DNA of 64,000 nt from Chiua virens (taxonomy: Eukaryota > Basidiomycota > Agaricomycetes > Boletales > Boletaceae), in the NCBI GenBank assembly GCA_019787685.1, contig JAHNUO010000011.1, positions 62,001 to 126,000 of the forward strand, in the 5' to 3' direction. Below are positions 1 through 11,668 of the stretch, piece by piece. Both the position numbers and the translations under genes were made by a program. The notes under the pieces were generated by a model. That model searched no databases. It was not told the origin of the DNA and worked only from the letters and a program-made list of their open reading frames with translations. The number at the start of each line of letters is the position of its first letter. The first letter of the stretch is position 1.

Positions 1-1052
1 CCGCTGCAAGCGGATCCGTCAGCCTCAGCTCAGGGTGAGCCATTTGCAACGTGTTTTTCATCATCTTCTCCCCCTTCTCCGTGTAAATGACGACCGAATC
101 GGCAGCGAAGAAACAAACTCAAACGGCAACAGCGAGCGCAACGATGCAACAGAGGATGACGAGCACGAGAAACGTGGCTAGCGATGCGATAGGGTAGCGA
201 GAGGCGGTACTGGGCGCCGAGGTCGTGGAGGAATTGACTGGAATACCCTCGAGAATGCCGGTGTTCAACGCGAGAGATCGAAGCATCAGCTGCATCTGGA
301 ATTAGTCAGTGAAGCCTGTCGACTGTATCTGGGATCCCAGGATGCTCTGGATTTGAGGCAAGAGGTATGTCGATGCCATCCACGCGATGAATCCAGAGGA
401 GTGTGGATGTCGTATTGAAACCTGTGAGGGATGAGTTGACGATTGCATAGGTGTTGTTAAAGTTCGAAAGCATAACATCGTAGGACGTGACCGTGGATTG
501 ATTGAGGTAAACCACTGCGCCGCTCGACAAGCCAAAATACAACCCTGGTTCCCCGTTTGTGGCATTTCTGGAATCAGCTCCCGGGGTTTCTGAAACCGGC
601 GGGCCATAGGAGAAGGACAGCTCGATAAAGAAGCCAAACGGGTTGCTGGCGGTATCATATGACCGGTCGGGCTTCTGGGTCATAGTCGCTGGGTCGTACA
701 GGAAGGATGTTAGATTGTACAACGACGCGGGTTTGAAGTTGCAAGTACTAAACTAACTCATAGTTTAGTACCGTTTATCTTCTTGATAATTCCTTTCCCC
801 GATCCCCGATCACCCACCGTGGCATTCACATGGCCAGCTCAAGGGCTTCCCGGTCCAGGCCTGAAGTCGTTTTATCTTTAGCGACGCGACCAAGGATGAA
901 CTACTCTCAGCGAACAGGCCAAATACAGGAGTCCAGATCGGACGGGTAGACAAACACCGTAGGGGTCAAATGGACGCCGGAAGCACTCTCGAGACCCAAG
1001 GCCATCACGAAACTGTTATCGGACAGTACTGTGACGTCGTGACGGATGTTAC
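1..1052 (-). CDS. Single-pass membrane protein, C-terminal part, with in-frame TGA (3' end off window)
   Basis: Exon-like frames on the minus strand at about 1052-911 (contains VTVLSDNSFVMALGLES), 750-306 (many N-glycosylation sequons such as NLTS and NSSL) and 277-1. The last exon follows a CTGACTAAT branch site and TTCCAG acceptor. It encodes a Ser/Thr-rich stalk, then a strong transmembrane helix (LATFLVLVILCCIVALAVAV), then a cytosolic tail with EKGEKMMKNTLQMAHPELRL. The AHPELRLTDPLAA tail resembles the end of a family of uncharacterised Agaricomycete surface proteins. One TGA (119-121) breaks the frame at the inner end of the helix; the frame is open on both sides. The exon junction near 300-400 is not resolved, and the start lies upstream of 1052 or in an exon I could not define. 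Function unknown; it may be a pseudogene. Confidence 0.5.
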
Positions 1053-1225
1053 TGCAAGTTAGTCGCGATCAGATGCTGATACAAGCCTCGTAGATCTTGT
1101 CGCAACGTTGCCATTGAAATGAACAGCACATAAGTATCCGAATCGAACCCGAATCGTCCGTATTCATATAATCCGTTTGCAACTAGGTGTAAACATGTCA
1201 GGAAGGCATCGACTCGTAGACGTGT

Positions 1226-2803
1226 CTAGTCCGCCCAGCCTCCCAACTCGATCGCGAATCCAACCGCCACCTTTGCAAATTCCAATGCGTGCTGTCCGAC
1301 GGGTCGTATCAGCTCTAAGATGCCGAACCCAATCGAGCGCGACAAGACAACGCACCTCGAACGAAAACTCGCCGTCCGCCAAGTTTATCCGATCCTCGGC
1401 AGTATGGATGTACGGATTGAACGCCTGAAGAGGGTCGCCTTCCGTGGCAAATATGGCAGGGAACCCAGCGCGGTGCCATGACATGTGGTCCGAGCCTGCA
1501 CCTGCACTAAACGAAAGTAAGTTAAAGCCGGCGAGTCGAGGTGTGGCAACGTACAATAATTTCGCGCCAGCAACGGTAGAAGAAGAATATTCAGCCGCCA
1601 ATCTCATGGTCCAGTTGGTCAACGGCGTGTCAACGTCCGTCGTGATGAACGTCACCGCCGGTTCAGTCCCTTTAGGCACGTACGCCGTCATGTCCTATAA
1701 ATCACACGTCCTTTCCACAATGCTAAAACAGCTAAACGCGTTGGACGCACGAATTGAATCATGGCACCAATGTCCTTGCGCTGAGCGATGTATTCCGAGA
1801 CGATGTCTTGGCTCCCCAATAGGCCCGCCTCCTCCGCAGCGTACCAGTGGAATTCGACCGGGAGTTCCGGTTTGAAACCAGCCTGGACGAGCGCTCTGAA
1901 TGCCTCTAGGATAGTCACCGTCCCAGAACCGTCGTCATCGGCGCCGGGCGCTGGAAGGTACGGGAAAGCATAATTGGCGGAATCTTGGTGAGCACCGATG
2001 ATGACGAGAGGCATTTTAATGGCACGGTTGGGTCGGGATCTGCCATGCGTAGGTTCGAACCGAGCAATCACGCTGGGCTGGGGGAATGAGTGAGTAAAGG
2101 TCTCAAGCGAGATGTGAACGCCTGTAGGTGCGCCTGCAATGATCTAGCAAGAGAAGCGAATGAGGATATGAAGTACCTTGTCCTCCAAACGAGACGAAAG
2201 GACTTACCTCGAGTAGTTTGTCATAAATTAACCGAGAGCTCTGCACGCCGTGCTCGGAGCGGTAGTAACGATTGAAAAAGGACGTGAGCTCAGCGAGATT
2301 GACAATCATCTCTTCCACGTTCAGACCCTGGATGGTGTCGTTGACCTTTTTCTGGTATTGGAGCTCCGGCCACTCTACAGCTTGAAGTTGAGGCGTAGAG
2401 TCATCTCATGTGTCCAATGGAATAAGGGGCAGACTGGGTAAATCAACATACCGATCTGCGTCTCTGGGGAGCTGGACGTGTCTTCGCGTCCGGTGAGATC
2501 CATGAAGGATAACCCTCGCCTCTTGAGAATCAACTTGTCGCCCTCGGTCAGCCATACAGGCTCGGCACCAAAAACTTGAAGCAGTCGTGGCTCATTGAGG
2601 GTTGCGCCATAAACAGGGTCGACGAAACGCATCACCTCGACGATATCGCCATGATGGGCAGCCAAAACTCGGTCGAAGTTGTCCTCTGTGAGGTGGACGG
2701 CGACGTTGTCGATTTGGAGAGCTTGCTGAATTTGAGTTGGGTACCAGATGGATGCGGACACGAACGAAAGAAGGGACAAGAGGGCAATAAAGGTGGTTCT
2801 CAT
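1226..2803 (-). CDS. Secreted M28 zinc aminopeptidase (leucyl aminopeptidase-like)
   Basis: The first exon (start at 2803) encodes a hydrophobic signal peptide ([18 protein letters not shown]) and a propeptide-like region. Later exons carry the M28 zinc-ligand motifs in order: [32 protein letters not shown], and near the end [17 protein letters not shown] with the last His ligand. The C-terminus is reached by splicing after ADGEFSFE (GTGCGT..ACAG), giving [21 protein letters not shown] and a TAG at 1226-1228. This tail is typical of fungal secreted leucine aminopeptidases, so the longer reading frame past that donor is a shadow. An early intron begins after SPETQI (GTATGT). The family removes N-terminal residues from peptides outside the cell using two zinc ions. 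All expected ligands are present, so it should be active. Confidence 0.88.
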
Positions 2804-4037
2804 CGTCGCGGCAAGCCTGAGGCCGGAGTACTGGAGAACTTGGATATGTGGTACTCGAGATCTGTTTGCCGTCGTGTACCGGTACCCTCGTATCGATCGA
2901 AACGGTAAATTAGTATATCAACGGCGACTACGGCGTTGTTCGTATGGACGAAGGGTTCCCATTCCCATGGCCAGAAGATACGTATATAAATATGTGCGAT
3001 AAGAACTTATTGTTGGGTCGTTAGCGAAATCGTCGACCCACTGTATGACAGGCAAACTGCTAACAAGCCGCGATATGAATGGAAGGGGTATAAACGCATG
3101 GGGAAGAGTGCATTCATCGACAATAGAATCGATGAAGGCTGAGTCATTCAGATGATTTGATAGCTTCGAGTTATGATGGTAGACGTGCATGTTTTCCATC
3201 GCCCCACTCCGAGGATCCAAGATGGAATTAGGCGAGAATGAATGACCTACCGCAGCCTTGTGTCTTGGTTTCAGGAAAGCGATGCACACTACGATTAAAC
3301 CTGAGACGATCACGAGCGCGGGCGGAAATGAGACGCTTACGACTTACCGATGGGAATAACATTGTTTCAACCGTCATATGTAGTGGTAGCCGCAGCAGTG
3401 GAAATATTAGAGATGCGGCAGGGGTTACCCAGATTGAGAGTGCCACGTCGGATTGGAGGAGTCGGTTCAACTTGCGAAACGTTACTCACGGCATATACGT
3501 ACAGTAAGCATTACCTCACTACGTTCGATTTTTGATTCCTTGTCAGTGCGGTCCCGCTCCAGTAAATAGTAGTCACATGTGCTTTCCAGCTCAAAATGTG
3601 TTATTGTAGTGGTCAAAATGTACTTTGTTGTGTGGATTTTGTGCTGCGCCATTTGAACGTGCGTAAAATTAGACCACGCGGCGCACCATGTCGGCAACAA
3701 CCGGCGGAGAAGAACGTTTTGCTTCCATTTCTCGAGACTCATCCAAGGTCGAACGGGTCCTACTACATATGAATTGAGTACACATGGATGAAGGTCGTGG
3801 CGGAGACGATGACATCATCGTTTGATGCAATGTAAGTCCGCTCGTGTAGCTGCAGATTATTACGTTGAATGTACACTTTTAGACACATACCAATTGACTA
3901 GTATGCCTTCTCACTGCAATACTCAATCCTTGGCAGGTCAACTTCTCCCGCTGTTGGCAAAATCATCGTTGCTGTGCATTCCGCAGCTATATCAATCAGT
4001 GTTACCAAAGTCGGTCTAGCCATTCTTTCCCCCGTCC
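2804..4037. other. Intergenic, divergent promoter space
   Basis: This lies between the divergently transcribed aminopeptidase and GT69 genes. The only coding hint is on the minus strand around 2918-3470: a hydrophobic stretch (VIVSGLIVVCIAFLKPRHK) downstream of a possible GTAAGT donor near 3346. It could be a small membrane protein, but start, frame and introns cannot be fixed. I see nothing else convincing. Confidence 0.4.
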
Positions 4038-5927
4038 ATGGTGGGCTTGCCCATCTTCGCTGCCCAACGGCGTCTATTAGCAGCAGCCTACCACAAAACC
4101 CTCCTGCCCCTCTTCCGACATCTCCTCAAACTCGTACGACATCCTGGCGTCACTTCTGCGGTTCTTTTTGTCGTCTTGTACAGCGTCGCCGAGTACGAAT
4201 TTACCAATCTCTACTTTGCGCTCGGGTTCATCTGGAAACCCGCCTTTCCGCTCAGCTGGCGACTCCTTCTCCTCTCCCTCTTCGTCCTGCCCGTCCTTGC
4301 ATTCGTCCAGCTCGCATGTCTCTGCTGTTATCATGCCGCGGTCGCACGCTACTGGTGGCGGCATCGCAAAAGTAGCTCTTTTTCGACACTCTCGCAAGGG
4401 TACACCATGCTACCGCGGAGCGAATCGAACTCGCTGGAGGAGAGGGGGGGCACGTTGGCGAGGGATGACGAGCAACATGTTGATCTCGATGAACTGGAAG
4501 AGGATGAAGGCTCGCCAAGACCTTCTCGACACCAGACACCCCGCCTTTGGCTTTTGCGCGCGTTCTTTTGGTTTGGGTTGCTGTGTGTGAGCTTGTGGGT
4601 CGGGTTGCACTACCAGCACCCGGGGGACCTGCGATGTCGCCCGATGATTGAGAGGGCCACTGCACATCCTCGCCGGGCTGGGTATGGAAACCAAGGTGAA
4701 CACGACTGTCAAGGCTGTGCTCGTGATCACCGACTAACTGACTTTGCAGAGAAAATTTTTATCGCCGCCATGTTTTACAATAACGAACGCGTGATACCCT
4801 ATTGGTCGGACAGTGTCATCAAAGCCATTCATTACCTCGGAGAAGACAATGTCTTTGTGTCCATCCTGGAGAGTGAAAGCGGTGATCGATCTGCAGAGTT
4901 GCTTGAACAATTCGACGACAAGTTGGCTGCCATGGACGTATCGAGGCGCATATTGACGCACGACACCACGATCGAGAAACCGGAAGGCGACCTGAGTGGG
5001 AACGAGCGCATCAAATTTCTTTCTTCCTTGCGAAATCGCGTTCTCGAACCCCTCGTAGAGACGGGTGGATATGACAAGGTCCTTTTCTCAAACGACGTTT
5101 ATGTGGAACCGGAAACGATTGTTGAGCTCGTCAACACTGCCGACGGAGAGTATGACATGGCATGCGGGATGGATTTTGGCCATTTTGGGTGAGTTGAGTG
5201 TCGTTTCTGTGTCGCATATTGACGTTTATACCGCCGTGAAGGGCTTATGATATGTGGGTTTTACGTGACAAACGAGGAAGGCTTACTAGTGGCATGTATG
5301 AAGTGCCAATCTTCATTGACTGTGCAGACACTCACCCTCTGTTCAGATGGCCGTATTTCTTTGACGATGAAGATTACGAAGCGATGAAAACCGAGTCTCC
5401 TGCGCCAGTGTTCACATGCTGGAACGGTATCGTCATCTTCAATGCGGACCCCCTCCTTCCCGTTCACCTGCGATCTAATCGCACCCTATCGCGCGAGCCG
5501 CTGACATATGAACTCCCTGCTACGCACCCGGCTTACAGTGATCCGGCGATGCGCGGACCGAGTCCTGCATTGACGCCTCCCATCGGTTTCCGCGCGTCTG
5601 CGCCTGATGAGTGCTACTCGTCGGAATCATTTTTGTTGCCATACGATTTTAGACGCCTGTTTAATTTGCAACGGATTCTGGTCAACCCACGTGTCATCGT
5701 TGGCTATGACATTCGGTACGTGTGATACGGGTATATAATTGACTATCTAAACTTGTGTGCACGACAGATTTTATGTCTACTTCAAGTGGTTCATGAGACA
5801 CCCTGTGCTGAAGTGGTGGATCGAGAAGGTGTACAACGGGGCGTGGATGCAGAACGCGGTGATGGTCGTCGGGGATTCCAAGGGTGTCTGGGAATGGGAC
5901 GGGGGTGACTGCCATCCATGGTGGTAA
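4038..5927 (+). CDS. CMT1/CAP59-family alpha-1,3-mannosyltransferase (GT69)
   Basis: Five exons (4038-4695, 4750-5188, 5242-5295, 5347-5715, 5768-5927) join to 1,680 nt, or 559 residues. The N-terminus has several hydrophobic segments (about residues 40-105 and 170-190) with an acidic linker, suggesting a Golgi multi-pass or type II anchor. The catalytic part starts at EKIFIAAMFYNNERVIPYW and contains the family signatures NVFVSILES, KVLFSNDVYVEPETIV, AYDMWVLRDK, WPYFF and PAPVFTCWNGIV, ending FKWFMRHP..DCHPWW. In Cryptococcus, CMT1 transfers mannose in alpha-1,3 linkage and CAP59 is needed for capsule export; here a wall or extracellular glycan role is inferred. Introns 1 (54 nt) and 3 (51 nt) are multiples of three without stops, so they read through in frame; conserved WPYF spacing argues intron 3 is real. 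Confidence 0.85.
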
Positions 5928-6624
5928 AAAACGGCTCTCTACGTCGTGGACACGGTTGCTATTTATTTTTGCATCGTTGGGATTCTTTCAGGGTAGTCCT
6001 GGGCATTCGTCGACATGGGTATTGGGAGATAATTATAATTAGGATACCACTTCTTGTGCAATTGCAATACCGGGTTGTCCGGCTAATTCCGAGGATCAAA
6101 GGTGTTTGCTTATGTAAATCAACTTGAACTCGACTACGAACAGTGCTGAGCATTGTTATCGACGTAGCATATCCCCCATCTCAAAGATGTTCTATACGTC
6201 GACCAGCGATGTCGCCGAGGGACGGTTTCCTCAGACTTGTTTCATATCATTGATCAATGTGAGCGTGAATAGATCCAACGCTGCTCATATGCTGGGCTGT
6301 TGCTGTGCTCCATAAACCTCTCCGAGTGGGAACCAAGCCATGTTGCCAATACGATCGTTCGCACCATCACGTTCCTGACCAGTCACTGTACAGCGGGGGG
6401 CGTCGTGATAGAAATATGCTGTAGCACTATTTAGGAGTAGAGTAGAATGTTGAACTCGTCTGCGCCCGCAACTCGGTGAGAAGGACAAACTGTTATGAAT
6501 CATTCGGGGACCCGGATGCAGATTCATTCTTCGTAGCCGATGTCGTGTTGCTCGTTCATTCTATAATCGAATGTATTTTAGTCGTCGACTCCATTGATCA
6601 TCTCTCCATCTCTCCACCACCTCC
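5928..6624. other. Intergenic between two co-directional genes
   Basis: This stretch holds the 3' end of the GT69 gene and the promoter of the UBL3-like gene. The bases just before 6625 are a C/T-rich tract (tctctccatctctccaccac), a common fungal core-promoter feature. No supported gene. Confidence 0.5.
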
Positions 6625-7960
6625 ATGTCAATGTCTTCTCCAGACCTACCAAATCCCACAACGGCGTCCACTAGCAATGCCAGTCCAATAACACCTCCTC
6701 TACCAAAACCACCCTCCACGAGTCCACCCTTTGCTGACACCGTCGTCAGACCGTTCACCTCCCAAGGCGCTTCCTTTACCACCCATAATGCACTCGAACC
6801 CCTCCCATATTCCTACTCCCCCACCTTCGACCGTCCTTCCTCAGCGCACGATCCGTCCGTCGATCCTCCTAATGCCAAGTTTAGTCCCTACTCATCCGCA
6901 AGTGCGCGCACTTCGTACACAAGAGTCGATGTAGATTCGCTCCCTTCCCCCGTCTACCCCCGTCTGCCTCCTCTCCCCACGGCGTTTCCACCACAGCATG
7001 TCCCTGACCTCTCCACTGCAACCACTGGTGGTTCTACTACCGCTGTCCCTGCCATATCGACCACGACGGCCACAACACCGACCCCAGACACACCCTCAAA
7101 CGGTGCACAGCCCCTCACCACAGAACTGCTCTCCATTCCCATTCCACAAACCCCTCAAGTCTCATTGACGTTTCTCCTCGTGTCCGGTCTTCGCAAAACT
7201 CAGTCATTCGAGCCAGAAACGACCGTGGGACGGGTCAAGGAGCTCGTATGGAACGCATGGCCTGCGCGTGATGCAGGTCCGTCGTCATTTCCGTACTGCA
7301 CTGCGTTTCTGATGATCGGCCGTCTTATTCACTGATGCTGCTCTCTCCTTTCTCACAACCGCGCCGATGTCCGCCGCACTGCTTCTTCCGTCCGCTGCAC
7401 ATGCACCTCGTGATAATCTCGTGTGTTTAGATTGGCAAGACGAACGCCCACCTGCACCGTCTTATTTGCGAATTCTCTATCTGGGAAAGATTCTGCAGGA
7501 CGACGATACGTTACTACGTACGTGGTCCGCACGTTCTCTTTTCATTTCCTCTCTCTCCTTTCCCCTCACCCTTTGTATCTCCACGGCGTGATCGCGTATG
7601 GTATCCACAAGAATGCTAGGATGTCAGAAACCGTCTGCCGTTTCTCCGTCTATTTATTTTTAGCTATTCATGTGCTGATCGACGCATGTCACTCTTACAG
7701 GCGTCGGGTTCCCGACGTCGCTTCCCTCCGCACCGAACGCGACACCGACGATCGTCCACCTCTCCATTCGTCCCTACGCACTCCCTTCAGACGACCCTGC
7801 GCTGAGCAAAAAGAGACGTCTGAGCGTGGCTATCGGGAGACGCATCTCGAGCGCCGGCGTCAGTGTTGCAGCCATGGGAGGCGGTGGCGGGAGGGACGTC
7901 GAACGTGACGAGGACGAGTCAAGACGCGCAGGGTGCTGCACGGGTTGTACGATTTGTTGA
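6625..7960 (+). CDS. UBL3/MUB-like membrane-anchored ubiquitin-fold protein
   Basis: Three exons (6625-7267, 7431-7517, 7701-7960) give 990 nt, or 329 residues. A Pro/Ser/Thr-rich, probably disordered N-terminus (about 180 residues) is followed by a ubiquitin-like fold. Its start is VSLTFLLVSGLRKTQSFEP and TTVGRVKELVWNAWPA; exon 2 adds WQDERPPAPSYLRILYLGKI, matching the NWPMDW..LRLIYQGR region of animal UBL3. I chose donor 7268 because it keeps the WP-x-x-W spacing. After VHLSIRP comes a Gly/acidic tail ending GCCTGCTIC-stop. CTIC fits a CaaX prenylation box preceded by cysteines that could be palmitoylated, as in UBL3/MUB proteins, which sit on membranes and bind ubiquitin-conjugating or exosome-sorting partners. 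The long N-terminal extension is unlike animal UBL3. Confidence 0.75.
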
Positions 7961-8812
7961 TCGCGGGAGTTGGCGCGCGCACGGTTGTGGAACGATGTCT
8001 TGGATCCCTTTTGTCGCTGTTCTCTATTGCTGTTCGCTTGTGATACTAGTGCGCTGTCGATTCCTGCATGTTACAGGTCCATGCGCGTTTTTTTTTTGTG
8101 GTTGTGCAGGTGTCGGATGGTTCTAGCTCAGTACATACATACAGGTCTCGTGTAATGTCTACATTGCAAGTTGGTTTGTGTCACGAAATCCAATTCGCCT
8201 CGGACCTCGGCAAGCGTTCGTCACAGCCGAGACACAGCCGGAAAAGTCCAGCTAGCAAAATCTATACTTATTGTTCAACACATTGCACCTGGGAATTTGG
8301 GTTGACTCGTCAAACATATCCATAAGTTATAAGATCAAAAAAAAGACAGTGGACTTTGATTATACAACATATTATGTTAAATTAAATAAAGGCAGAATAG
8401 TTAGCTTGACAACAGCTAAATTTTGCCTAGCAATATGTGTCCATGGGGTATTTCCAGTTGTTGCTGAAAATGTTATCAAATATGAATTTGTTAAATATTA
8501 AAAAATGTGATATAATGTCTTTGTTCTACATATTCTATACCACTGAGGCTCTGACTGGCAACCTGCAACTTAGATTGGCCCTGATATGCCTTACTGCCAT
8601 TTTTGTAAAGCATGGCACTTGCAGGAAAAAATTGTCAATTACAGAATTGGTACTTACATATATGGAAGGGCAAATGCTCAATCTTGCTCAAATAAGTTAG
8701 GAGGTTACACTGCAAAAATCTGCTACTAGCACCTTTGTATGCAGGAACTGGAGATGATGAAGTCTATCATGCAGAATGAGTTGGAAGTAGACCAGGTATC
8801 TCTGTTATGATT
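7961..8812. other. 3' flank and start of AT-rich island
   Basis: After the UBL3-like stop, base composition changes near 8300 from CpG-containing to AT-rich, CpG-poor DNA. Short open frames here (8271-8700) show no family resemblance. This is the left edge of the transposon-rich island. Confidence 0.45.
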
Positions 8813-9573
8813 CATTCTTTTCTTTGCTTTCTTTGCTACTTCAAGTTTCACTATGCTTGGTACTATAGGTACCTCCTATGTTCAATCTGCAAGGCCTAAC
8901 CTTGCTTCAGATTACTCAGCAAGGGCTTAACCCTTTGCCCTGCACCCTTCTTTCTTCTTTCTTCTTCCGACCAATCCGATTACGCGACTCCGGCTCAACC
9001 CGTTGTTCCGTCATCACTTATTCCCTGATACTTCTTGATCCGTTAGGGATCGCCTTCACTTCCGCTGTCACTTGGACGGCTTCTGTGTTTTACCTTTATT
9101 CTCTCGTTGATCCGGTGCTCCCGCCCCACACGACTCCTTTGGTCCTTAGTCTGTTCCGCTCTTCCTGACCACCCTTTTGTGACTGTTGGTCCGTGCACTA
9201 CTCTCATAGTATAAATACTGCGCAGTGATACTCCTGTACCTTAGTCTTGATCTACGCAATCTAGCTAGTATCACTGCTCCTCTTCAGGCTTCACCTAAGC
9301 CATCCCTCGTCGCTGCGACCAACGTCCAGCATCTCGGTCCACCCCGATCGCAAGGGGCAGTCTCGGTCCTTTGGGTATAGATTCCCAACAGGACGCTCTT
9401 AGGCAATGCCCTAAGTTCTAACTCGTCTCACTGGTAGCAACCCACTGACCAGTAATCCTCCTTGAACTCTACAGTGCGCCACATTACCAAGTGGTGGTTG
9501 TTGAGTTATCGCAGCCGCTTGGTACTTAGCGCTTTTGTGTCTACGCTAGGCCCTACCCGGGACTATTGTAACA
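8813..9573 (+). mobile_element. Solo LTR B1 (family B, 761 bp)
   Basis: It begins TGTTATGATT and ends ATTGTAACA, an inverted TGTTA/TAACA pair. It is flanked by a perfect 5-bp target-site duplication ATCTC (8808-8812 and 9574-9578). A TATA-like segment (AGTATAAATACTGC) lies near 9210, where an LTR promoter would be. No gag, pol, primer-binding site or second LTR is next to it, so it is a solo LTR left by LTR-LTR recombination. It keeps many CpG sites, so it looks like one of the younger copies. Confidence 0.85.
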
Positions 9574-9960
9574 ATCTCTTGGTGACACAGAGTGTTAAAT
9601 TGGGCAGATCCATCAGCAACTGTTTGGCAAGGGGGGGGATAGCAGGCAGCAGTGGCAGTATGGAATAGTGGACCCACACCTTACAGGTTGATGCCTCTTA
9701 TGCTAATTGTGATAGCAAGTCAGATGCAGCTTCCAGTTCCTACAGTGCAGAACTTGATGCTAGTAGCAGCATCCTGTGTCATTGATGTGCCAGTGCTAAC
9801 AATAACTATGATGTTTGAATTTTTCCACCTCGTGATGCAGCCTGTCTGAGTAGTAACTAGCTACTAGATTATATAGATGATGGAGTAATTGTAATTACAA
9901 ATGACCAACAGGTTTTTGAACCAAATAACTGTTGTGGCATGTGGATGGACCCATTGTAAT
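9574..9960. other. Pre-insertion host sequence between LTRs B1 and B2
   Basis: These 387 bases separate two solo LTRs, and each edge is part of a target-site duplication (ATCTC on the left, GTAAT on the right). The sequence has a G-run (9631-9637) but no supported gene. It is AT-rich and poor in CpG. Confidence 0.4.
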
Positions 9961-10080
9961 TGTTACGATTTCCTTCTTTCCTTCGTTTCTCTTGTACTAC
10001 TTCACTTCACTCGATACCTAGGTATCCTTGTATGTTCATCCGTACTCATTTCACTTTCACCTTACGTAACCAAGCGCCGG

Positions 10081-10693
10081 TGAAGGTAATATATCCCGGC
10101 TGTAGTGCAATACTCAGGGGGATTGAAAGATGACAAGAGGGTGAAGGAATGCGATTCCGTTCGACCCAGGGACAACACTGAGTTGGTGAATGACGAATAA
10201 TGGTTTTTGAGTAGTCCGAGATGAATCCAGGGCGAATCCGGATTAAAATGGATAGAAAAGTGGACACAGCAGTCCGATCCGGATTGAGAAAATACGAGGA
10301 GAGCAAGAGAAAAAACGAATGTCGACCGAAAACGATGTGAGACAGATGCACACGGGCAAAAGCTACTGTATTTTTGTCAATACAGTGAATTTATAGTCCT
10401 CGGGAATACCCTCAGACTCGTCCTAAGTAAGGATAATAATAAAAAGAAGGTTTTCGTACGGTATAAAGTTTGAGAGGCACCCGAACGTCCCTGCAAGGGC
10501 TGCATGACATGGTCTAGCCAATGCTAAGTATGAATAAGGAGCATCAAAAATGAAATAAAAGAGTCTGAGGCAAAACGGGCGCGGATACAGCAATCCGGAT
10601 GAGTTCGCACATGCAGACAGATCAGGATCGGGATCGGGTGATGACAGGGTGCGGAAACGTGCTATGTGAGCACAGGGAATACCTATTCCCTAC
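10081..10693 (+). mobile_element. LTR A1 (family A, about 613 bp) nested in B2
   Basis: It starts TGAAGGTAAT and ends CCCTACA, a short TG..CA inverted pair (TGAAGG against TGTAGG). Flanks are GCCGG (10076-10080) and ACCGG (10694-10698), a target-site duplication with one mismatch. The same sequence recurs inverted at 14357-14630 and forward at 18660-19226. It contains many CpG sites that have become TpG or CpA in copy A3. The exact 3' end is less certain than for families B and C. Confidence 0.65.
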
Positions 10694-10814
10694 ACCGGCT
10701 TAACCCAAGTGCTTATTCATTTCGTTCTTGTCATCATCTGATGGCATCGCCCTTACTCATTCCTTTCTTGTCATCATCCGATGGCTTTGCATTTGTCATT
10801 TCATCTTCGTCATT

Positions 10815-11381
10815 TGTTAAGACCGGGTCTACTCGGGGTATTAACTCCGGAACTCCGGAGTTATTCTTGCGGAGGGACTTGGCTTCACCGTGTGTGGTGC
10901 GCCCTTGTCAGGAGTCTGTCCTTTATTTCGGAGAACGGAGAATGGAGGTCGGAGGTGAGACTTCACCGAAGTGAAGTCGAGCAGAGATAAGACCATCGAG
11001 GTCTTATGGAGTTCGGAGGGAATAGAAGGTAAAACTAATATTCAGACTGAGGGTACAAAGTTGGAGTACTACAGTTTATATACTCAGAGTAGAATGGAGA
11101 TTAGTAACGGGGTTGGTAAGAAACTGAGTAAGACGGAAATCGGGAAAGTATGTAACCGGGGTGGAGCTGGGTATGTACAGAGGCCGGAACTGTGCTGTTA
11201 AGCGAGACACAGGTTATTACTAATGTAACACTAGTACGAAAAGAGACAAGAGGAAATTGAGAAGGTTCTAAGTGAAGTCCAGAGATCAGGAGTTATGTCC
11301 AGAGAGAGATCGTACCAGAGTTATGAAGGAGTAAACCCGGAGATCTTGGAGTTGGATCAATGAGATATACGGGATATGACA
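10815..11381 (+). mobile_element. Solo LTR C1 (family C, 567 bp) nested in B2
   Basis: It starts TGTTAAGACC and ends GGGATATGACA, and is flanked by a perfect 5-bp duplication TCATT (10810-10814 and 11382-11386). Deleting the element and one TCATT restores a B-type sequence (CTTCGTCATTGTTCACTGCC). A TATA-like TTTATATACT lies near 11075. A frame of 60-100 codons inside it is not conserved as protein between copies. Confidence 0.85.
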
Positions 11382-11568
11382 TCATTGTTCACTGCCATCG
11401 CATCGTACGATTCCTCCTTTTGGCCTTTTCCCTTCCGCTCTTCTTGGCCATTCCTTTTGGACACTTGGTCTGTGCACGATTCTCATAGTATAAATACCTC
11501 ACAGCAATACTCCTGTACTCTAGTCTTGATCTCTGCAATCTAGCTGAGTATCACTGCTCCACTTGGAC

Positions 11569-11668
11569 CCTTCCTTGTGACCACTTGGACTCTATGCAGT
11601 CAACCCTTGACCCTTGACCCTTCCTTGTGACCACTTGGACTCTACGCAGTCAACCCTTGACCCTTGAC
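11569..11668 (+). repeat. Two-copy 50-bp tandem repeat inside LTR B2
   Basis: The segment with TTCCTTGTGACCACTTGGAC is repeated with a 50-bp period (11571 and 11621). One clear difference is a TAT-to-TAC change after GGACTC. B1 and B3 lack this second copy, so it arose within B2. Confidence 0.75.

Noticed and set aside
10666..11201. Plus-strand frames in LTRs C1 and C2 that look similar to each other (e.g. 10971-11201 and 13820-14176)
   Set aside because: Their similarity is explained by LTR DNA homology; frames do not agree across C1, C2 and C3.
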